From Schoenoplectus triqueter (lineage: Eukaryota; Streptophyta; Magnoliopsida; Poales; Cyperaceae): a DNA stretch of 64,000 nt. Shown here piece by piece: positions 57,460 to 64,000 of the stretch. How positions within the stretch are numbered: position 1 is the stretch's first letter; every line of letters starts with the position of its first letter. Where the stretch lies: positions 32,995 through 96,994 of the forward strand of contig CAXKVV010000507.1 of the NCBI GenBank assembly GCA_964058805.1, given 5' to 3'. Made by a program: the position numbers and the translations under genes. The notes below the pieces were generated by a model that worked only from the letters and a program-made list of their open reading frames with translations, did not search any database and was not told where the DNA came from.

Positions 57460-57940
57460 ATTCATTTTTTGGTTAGAATTTATTTTAGAATGTTAAATTT
57501 ATTTTTTAAGTAGAAATTTATTTAGATTATTGATTTCTTTTGTAAATTTATTTATTATGTTAAATTCGTTTTTTTGTTAGAACTTTTTTTAGAATGTTAA
57601 ATTTATTTTTTAAGTAGGAATTTATTTAGATTCTTGATTTCTTTTATAAATTTATTTATTATGTTAAATTCGTTTTTTTATTAGAACATTTTTTAGAATG
57701 TTAAATTTATTTTTTAAGTAGGTATTTATTTAGATTGTTGTTTTCTTTTGTAAATTTATTTATTATGTTAAATTCATTTTTTTGTTAGAACATTTTTTAG
57801 AATGCTAAATTTATTTTTTAAGTAGGGATTTATTTAGATTGTTGTTTTCTTTTGTAAATTTATTTATTGTGTTAAATTTATTTTTTTGTTAGAACATTTT
57901 TTAGAATGTTAAATTTATTTTTTAAGTAGGGATTTTTATA
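57460..57940 (+). repeat. 104-bp tandem repeat inside the leader intron
   Basis: The word TAAGTAG starts at 57507, 57611, 57715, 57819 and 57923, an exact 104-base period. Units are of the form TTAGAATGTTAAATTTATTT...TTTATTTATTATGTTAAATT. About 4.5 copies fill most of the intron. Confidence 0.9.
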
Positions 57941-57956
57941 TTCTTTTTTTATAGAA

Positions 57957-59790
57957 ATGGCAAATCCTCCTAATCCCGTAGATGATTTTATGCACTGGTT
58001 GAGTGTGGATATTTTTGGTGAAGATGTGGTTGATAATACAAACCCCTCACAATACTATCAGCAACCACAAACTAACGCTCCATATTATCCACGACATGCG
58101 AACCTCCCACTCCACCCTCAATCAAATTATATACCGCAAGATCTTAACTATCAACATCAACAAACCCCTATATTTACTACACCGCATCATCCTCAATACG
58201 CCTCAAGTTCCCATGAAATAACTGAAGAATCCCCATCGCAAGTTCCGACCGCACCCTCCTCTGCCGCAGAAACTCCAACCTCAAGTGTACCACCATCACC
58301 AATGGAAGCGAGACCATCAGAAAAGAAAAGGAAGACAACCGGTCCCTCCTACGATGCACCTTGGTGGCGTTTTTATGAACAAACAAAGGATGCGAGCGGT
58401 GTCATGCTCAGCGGAAGGTGCAAGGTAAAAAATTGCAAAGCTTTTTATAGATATTCTAAGGCAAACGGTCTAAGTGCATTTAAAAAATATGCTGATAAAC
58501 ATGTGGCAAAAAATGAGGAACCACAAGATCAACCAGATCCTCCTTTAGTCCAAAGCGTTATAAACACGGTTGGTAGTAGAACTCACCAAAGATATGATGA
58601 AAAAAGAATGTTGAGTGAGTTTGCCCGGTATATTGCCCAAAAAGAACAACCAATAAGTATGGGTAATTGTTTAAGTTTTGCCCGGTTGGTTATCCGAGGT
58701 TGTGGTCAACCATTGTATAAGAGATTTCACCATAGAAAAATGGTAGCCGAGATTAAAAGATAATATAACGAACGTAAAAATGATTTATTAGCAACATTTG
58801 GATATGTCAACTATAAGGTTTCAATTACCTCTGATATTTGGACGGCCGGTAAACACGGCCTTGGTTACTCTTGTGTTACTGCCCATTATCTAATCTTTTT
58901 TTTTATATTCTTTTTCTCAAAAGGTTTATCGTGAGATGAAAAATATAGAAAGTCTCGACTCCTCTCTTTCTCCAATCGTAGAAGCAATGAAAGAAAAATT
59001 TCTCAAATATTGGGAGGAAGTACCCGCCGTGACAATTATCGCAAATTGTCTTCATCCATCATTCAAGAAAAAAATACACCGTAAGGCTTCTTGAAAGGTA
59101 CAAACAAAATCTACATCTACGCACTAATAAAGAAGATAATCGCGTAAATAGCTTATTGGAGGAGATGTTCAACATTTATAACTCCCGACGAAATACTAAT
59201 AATCCTTCTACTACCGATCGCAACATTAGGTATGAATTTTAATCATCATTCTTTCTATTACATAATTTATTCACTTATATTGTGTTCATTTTTAATCGTA
59301 TAGAAGTAATAGTTCATCTGGATTGCTAAATGAGTTGCGAGATGATGATTGTTTTGAAAATCAACAAATAAACAATAACGAATTACTGAGTTATTGTTTG
59401 GGAAGTATGGAAGATGATCAAATTGATATCCTGGAGTACTGGAAGAGGAATGCAACTGCCTATCCAACATTGGCGATGATGGCGCGTGATGTATTTGCAG
59501 TGCCTGTGTCAACCGTCCCTTCTGAATCATGTTTTAGTTCGGCAAACAGGATCCTAACAGATAAGCGTACAAAATTGGGTTCAAAACTTTTCGAACAACT
59601 TGTGTGCAATAAAGATTGAATTGATGCTGAAAGTCGCATGCAACGTGATACCACATTTGAGACAGCAACATCCGCCATAGAAACTCAAGAAAGCGGTACC
59701 AATATCCCTAATATCTCTCTGGAAGATGATTCCGACGACCCAATTGACATTCAAGACAACGATTTATGGTATATGCATAATGACTTCTAG
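57957..59790 (+). pseudogene. hAT transposase pseudogene
   Basis: This would be the DDE-type transposase of the hAT element. Codons 1-268 (57957-58763) include a Pro/Gln-rich N-terminus and a BED-type zinc finger (WWRFYEQTKD, SGRCKVKNCKAFYRYS, HVAKNE). TAA at 58761-58763 interrupts the frame, yet the same frame continues with ITSDIWTAG and GYSCVTAHY, the conserved start of the catalytic core. A deletion near 58880 removes most of the core. FLKYWEEVP and ANCLHPSFKKK survive at 58978-59075, then a frameshift follows. A GTATGA...GTATAG intron (59230-59303) precedes the hATC dimerisation domain: DILEYWKRNATAYPTLAMMA and VSTVPSESCFSSANRI. A second in-frame TGA (59617-59619) is followed by an open tail to TAG at 59788-59790. 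It is not functional. Confidence 0.9.
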
Positions 59791-60428
59791 GAGTTTGGTA
59801 TTTCTTACCATATCAATCTTTTTATTTATTTTTAAATATTTCAATTATTTTTTTAAAGAACATTACTAACAAAAAAAAGTTATAACTCCGCCTATGTTTT
59901 TTTAACATAGCCGGTCCCAAGCCCGGATTAAAAGAGGAGGGTAACTTAAAATATTATCCAAATTTTATTTTATAATTTTTGATATTTTATAATTTTTTTG
60001 TATTATTTGATTTTTAAATTATTGAAAAATACATAATTAATTTGATGAAAATGATTATTTAAAAATTAATAAATTTATTTTTGAACTTTTATTATTTTTT
60101 TATAATTTTCTGAAATTTTATTTTTTTATATTTTTTTTAATTTTTTAGTACTATTAGATTTTTAAACAATTAAAAATAATAATTCGAATTAGTTAAAAAT
60201 TATGATAAATTATTATTTTTTCAATTTATAAAAAAAGAAATTTGGACCGGACCGGACCGGACCGGACCGGACCGTGGGGGTCCGGCCCCCGGGGGCCAAC
60301 GGTGGGACGGGTTCAGTTTTTTCGAATTTGGACCGCCTTGGACCGGACCGTGCGGGACCGTGGACCATGGACCGTGCGGGACCGTGAACCGTCCGGGTCC
60401 GGACCGTCTTCAATCCACTAGATTTAGC

Positions 60429-62702
60429 GAAATCAACCATCTCAAGCCTGAATTAAACCGAGTTGTTGTGAATTTCTTTTTCCCAAAATCGGTCTTAAAC
60501 GAGTCGTTATATGTGTTTTTTTCATACGTCTTAACTTACAAATCAAATAGCAGATGTTAAATAATTGAAAAAAGGTGTCCACTTTTATAACCGTATACAA
60601 ACTATATATATCTTATATTGTACATGGGATAGCTAGTAAAAAGATTGGAACTTCCTACGCAATGTAGTACTGTATCAAAATTGACAGCACCATTGTATGC
60701 AATACTATTAGTTGATTGTACCCATAAGCAAGGACAGAGTCAAACATTCAGTTTAGAGGTAAAATTTTAATTTTTTTAAGGGGGAGACAATTTGAAATTT
60801 TTCTTTAATATAAATATATATTTATTTAATATATATATATATATAATTACAGTGATAATTTTGAAAAAAATTCTGATCATAGGAGACAGTGCCTTCCCTA
60901 CCAATACGTCCACCACTGCCCATAAGAAAAGGGAATTTTTTTTTTTAGAGAACTGAAATTTTCATAATATATAGGATCTTGGAATTTAAATTTATTTTAA
61001 TAATTCTTCCTAATAATTCGTAGCAATTTGGCATATAAGCACAAGAGTTATATGGGGTCCAATAATAAATACGTTCAATATCCGCTTTTCTAAGATTCCA
61101 TGCACCTTTACACCCTGTTATCAACCTAGAGACTGTATTAATTTTTTTTTTTTGGTATTTGATTGCAAATTTGTAATATGGATCGCATTTAGGTGCAAAC
61201 ATAATTCGCCGTATTCAGTTATTAATCACGGTCCAATGACCTAGAAAAGGAAATCAAATATGATCCAAAGTCTTATTCTCAAAATTGCATTTTGTAATTA
61301 ACAAAAAGCTAGTCCACTTTAGTGACAAGTTTACAATTTGGCGGGGTGGGGGGGGGGGGCATTTATGATAAATTACATAGTTTAGAGGAAGAGATTATTT
61401 GTCAAAATAAAAAATTCAGAGGTCACAATTCAATAGTTTGAGAACCTCATAAGACGTTAATCCCTTCTCTTAATATGAGAACACGTTCAAAATCTGAATG
61501 TTTAATCTCTTATCTCTTATGAATAGAAAATACATACATTAAGTACTATTGGAACTCTCTTTTTATTGAGAATTTTGAAGAGCATGTGTAAAAGCATAAA
61601 CCATTTTTACTGTCAAGATCTGCTTCCATGCAGAATGTGCCATCTAAGAAACAAAAATAAATAGAAAAAAAAAAGAGAGAAAAACGTTTCATATATCTGT
61701 GGACATTTCTCTGTAACCTGTGTTATGAACTCAGGATAAGTGGTCTACGCTTTTGAACGCAATAGCCATTTTCTGACAGTGCATCGGTGGACATTTTTTT
61801 GAAATTAAATAGGCTCCAATAAAATTAATATATATTATTTTTTATATATTTTTTTATAATTTAATCTGCACTCTGTATAGAGACGAGATTTATTATCATC
61901 TGTACTAAATCTGTACTTCCACCGATGTATATATTAAATGAGAAAGAATAGTGTATTAGTGTTTGCTGTGTAATACGCCTCAAGTTTCATAAATGAAAAA
62001 GAATTATACTCATCACAACAAATGATAAATAGATACGGAGGTGGAAATTGTCAGAAATTGAAAAAGATTGTCCAAATTTTTAAACCGAATATTCGTCGTA
62101 AACGAGAAGTAAAATCGGAGAAAAGAACAAATGTTAACAGGAATAAATATTTGCGCAAATATTATGGAAACCACATTTGTTGATAACTTTCATTGATCAC
62201 CTTTTTCAAATGTACGCATTAAATTTTCTAGTACATAAAATATATAATTAATTTTTAATACATCAAGAGAATTAAACTTTCAAGTTTTTCAAATATGCCA
62301 CATTTATTATTTTTCTTTATCATTAATTTTGTTTAAATCATTATATCTTTTTGAATTCAAAGACTCATATAAAATAGTTTCTCTCTCCTTATGTGTGTAA
62401 TATATTTAAAATGAAACTTAACTGTTAAAATGATCCAATATTTTTATACGATCATTATAGATTATTATGCTTTTAATTATTTATTATTATAATAGTTATC
62501 ATTATTAGTTAGTATTTAAAAATATTGTGTCTAATTTTTTAATAAGAAAATTTATTAAATATATTTAAATTTTTATATTTTAGTTATTTATTTGAGAACT
62601 ATATTGTCGGGGCAAATTCGGAGTTACAACCCTAATTTTTATAAACAGGAATCTTAATGAAAGCAGTAAAGTTTTACACATTATTATTCACTAGAGCTAT
62701 TA
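60429..62702. other. AT-rich intergenic DNA
   Basis: No gene is seen. A G-run lies at about 61344-61359. At 61775-61935 the words GTGCATCGGTGGAC and CTTCCACCGATGTA form an inverted pair about 140 bases apart, a possible small MITE. At 60725-60925 a GGGGGAGACAATT...GTCCACCACTG arrangement resembles the right end of common plant MITEs. Neither is certain. Confidence 0.35.
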
Positions 62703-62710
62703 CTCGGACT

Positions 62711-63119
62711 TAGGGGTGTCAATGGGTTGGGTCGGGTAATATTATTTTATTATTTTTTATTCAACCCAAATTGGACCCGATTATATTTAGGTCAAAAAAA
62801 TTTAATCCATAACCGATCTGACCGAGTTACAGATCGATCTGACCCGTGTAAAATAATTAAATATTTTTAATATTATTTTAAATAATAAAATAATTATTAA
62901 TTAATAATTAATCTTAATTAGTGTATAATTAATATATATTTAAGCTTTAATTATTACTAAATCATAAAATTACTTCAAAAAATATAATTAATCGGGTCGG
63001 GTTGGGTTGACCCGAATCCGATACAATCTGATTCAAATAAAAAAAATAGACCTATACCTGACCTATTTATCTTCAAGTTGGGTTAACCCGTCGTCTCAGG
63101 TCAATAATTGACATCCATA
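62711..63119. mobile_element. hAT-type MITE, TAGGGGTGTCAA family, copy 2
   Basis: The tips are TAGGGGTGTCAATGGGTTGG and the inverse of AATTGACATCCATA. Perfect 8-bp duplications CTCGGACT flank it (62703-62710 and 63120-63127), the hAT signature. Subterminal GGGTCGGGT/GACCCGA words surround an AT-rich centre. It is 409 bp long with no coding capacity. The copy at 54459 shares tips and centre. Confidence 0.88.
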
Positions 63120-63127
63120 CTCGGACT

Positions 63128-64000
63128 TCATCCCGATAAAATATATCTCAAATAAAAAATATATAATATAAAAAGTTTAAACACATTAAGAAAAATCAGA
63201 ACATATTATTTTAAATACTAAAGATATTTAAAATAAAAATAATATATATAATTAAATATGATATCTTTGAAGAATAATACTAGAAAAGTTGGATCGTGTT
63301 AAGAGTTAAATTTCACCTCAAAAATATCACACTGGTCTATTTTAAATGAGAAGAGAGAAAAACTATATATGAACCATTAAATTTAAATAGATGAAAATAT
63401 TTAAATAAAATTAATGTTGAAGAAAAATGATGATGTGATATGCTTAAAAATATTAAAAACTTAACATTCTTTACTCTTTATGTTTTAAGAAAAATATATT
63501 TAGATATGTTGTGTATTTAACTCCGACCAACTTAAAATCTATTATTTTTTCATCAAACAATTTTTTTTGCAATTGAATTTTTTTCCGAGTTTTTTAAATA
63601 AACAATAATACTTAAATTTTTACACATTACATATAAATCGTGGATAATACAAGAAAAGCTTCTTTGTTTTTTTTGTTCGAATAATGTTTTTTTTATTCCA
63701 ATGAATAAGTCATAAATTTTATAATTAGATAAATATAAACCGAAAATTATCCAACATGTAAGTGCAATGTTACGTTTTTTTATTGGAAATAATATGCTTT
63801 ATGCACAAAAAGGCATGCATCTAATTAAAATAAATATATTATATATATTGTGCCTCAATTTTTAATAGGCACAAAAGTTGTTCGATTCTGATATTCAGTA
63901 CATACTACATAATAACACACCCCGTTTCATATTTTTCATGACAAGGGAATAATTCCATAATTTTTTTAATAAGTATGAAATAAATTATAATTTTAATAAT
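63128..64000. other. AT-rich end of the window
   Basis: No gene, repeat border or RNA gene could be supported. Confidence 0.4.

Larger units (their letters stand above)
56554..60420 (+). mobile_element. hAT transposon with perfect 8-bp target duplication
   Basis: GATTTAGC is present at 56546-56553 and again at 60421-60428. The left end AAGAGTATTGAAAAAACCCG and the inverse of the right end, TAGTGGATTGAAGACGGTCC, are imperfect inverted repeats. Both subterminal zones are packed with GGACCGGACC, ACCGTG and CCGTCC words in several orientations; at 60243-60272 GGACC repeats in tandem. Inside lie a promoter, a leader intron and a broken transposase gene. The length of 3867 bp is normal for Ac-like hAT elements. 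A C-rich tract at 56720-56785 is odd and may be a polymerase-slippage product. Confidence 0.88.

Noticed and set aside
1..64000. tRNA, rRNA, CRISPR or bacterial operon features
   Set aside because: None could be supported; regularly spaced repeats are minisatellites or transposon parts, not CRISPR.

Overview
This is a stretch of nuclear DNA from a flowering plant. It is AT-rich and dominated by transposable elements. The plant assignment rests on two intronless very-long-chain fatty acid elongase genes (3-ketoacyl-CoA synthase, KCS), on plant-type CACTA (En/Spm), hAT, MULE, Helitron and Ty1/Copia sequences, and on GT-AG introns with AT-rich interiors. I cannot name the species.

Only two ordinary host genes are visible. 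A KCS missing its 5' end because the window starts inside it runs on the plus strand at 1-1277. A complete paralogue of 471 codons lies on the minus strand at 15986-17401. They are tail-to-tail, about 14.7 kb apart. Both keep the Cys-His-Asn catalytic residues and should act at the ER membrane in building very-long-chain fatty acids for wax or suberin. The gap between them is filled with transposons: a non-autonomous CACTA (1848-4276), a second CACTA-like element with a nested foldback (4277-5841), an AT-only low-complexity tract (6.5-7.3 kb), two foldbacks (9.4-10.0 kb), LTR fragments, a decayed Copia with its 3' LTR (10.8-12.7 kb), a 206-bp MITE, and an element with a giant ATT-rich core (13704-15181).

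From 18.2 to 30.4 kb there is a 444-bp Helitron and then a large CACTA transposon on the minus strand. By splicing at GT-AG sites I could join two long open genes in it: a TNP2/TNPD transposase of 1112 residues (20510-24128) and a TNP1/TNPA-like accessory protein of 991 residues (24944-29446). The second gene contains a 423-bp exon+intron tandem duplication and a 30-residue Pro/Thr/Lys repeat array. The left CACTA terminus is at 19652; I could not find the matching right terminus.

From 30.4 to 56.5 kb there are no convincing host genes. The region holds a 29-30 bp minisatellite, a cluster of foldback elements joined by (TA)n tracts (33.0-34.7 kb), hAT-like non-coding repeats rich in GGGTCGG, a long-TIR Mutator-like element with a perfect 9-bp target duplication (39075-39825), a GC-rich leader-like tract, a ~555-bp diverged tandem duplication, a second copy of the ATT-core element (45853-46989), and putative solo LTRs.

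From 56554 to 60420 there is a hAT transposon with a perfect 8-bp target duplication, a recognisable promoter and leader intron, and a transposase pseudogene broken by stops, a frameshift and a deletion. The last 3.5 kb is AT-rich with one clean hAT-type MITE (62711-63119, perfect 8-bp target duplication).

The most unusual theme is three foldback families that repeatedly sit side by side, separated only by TA or GA microsatellite. Two of them share an inner core but have different tips.
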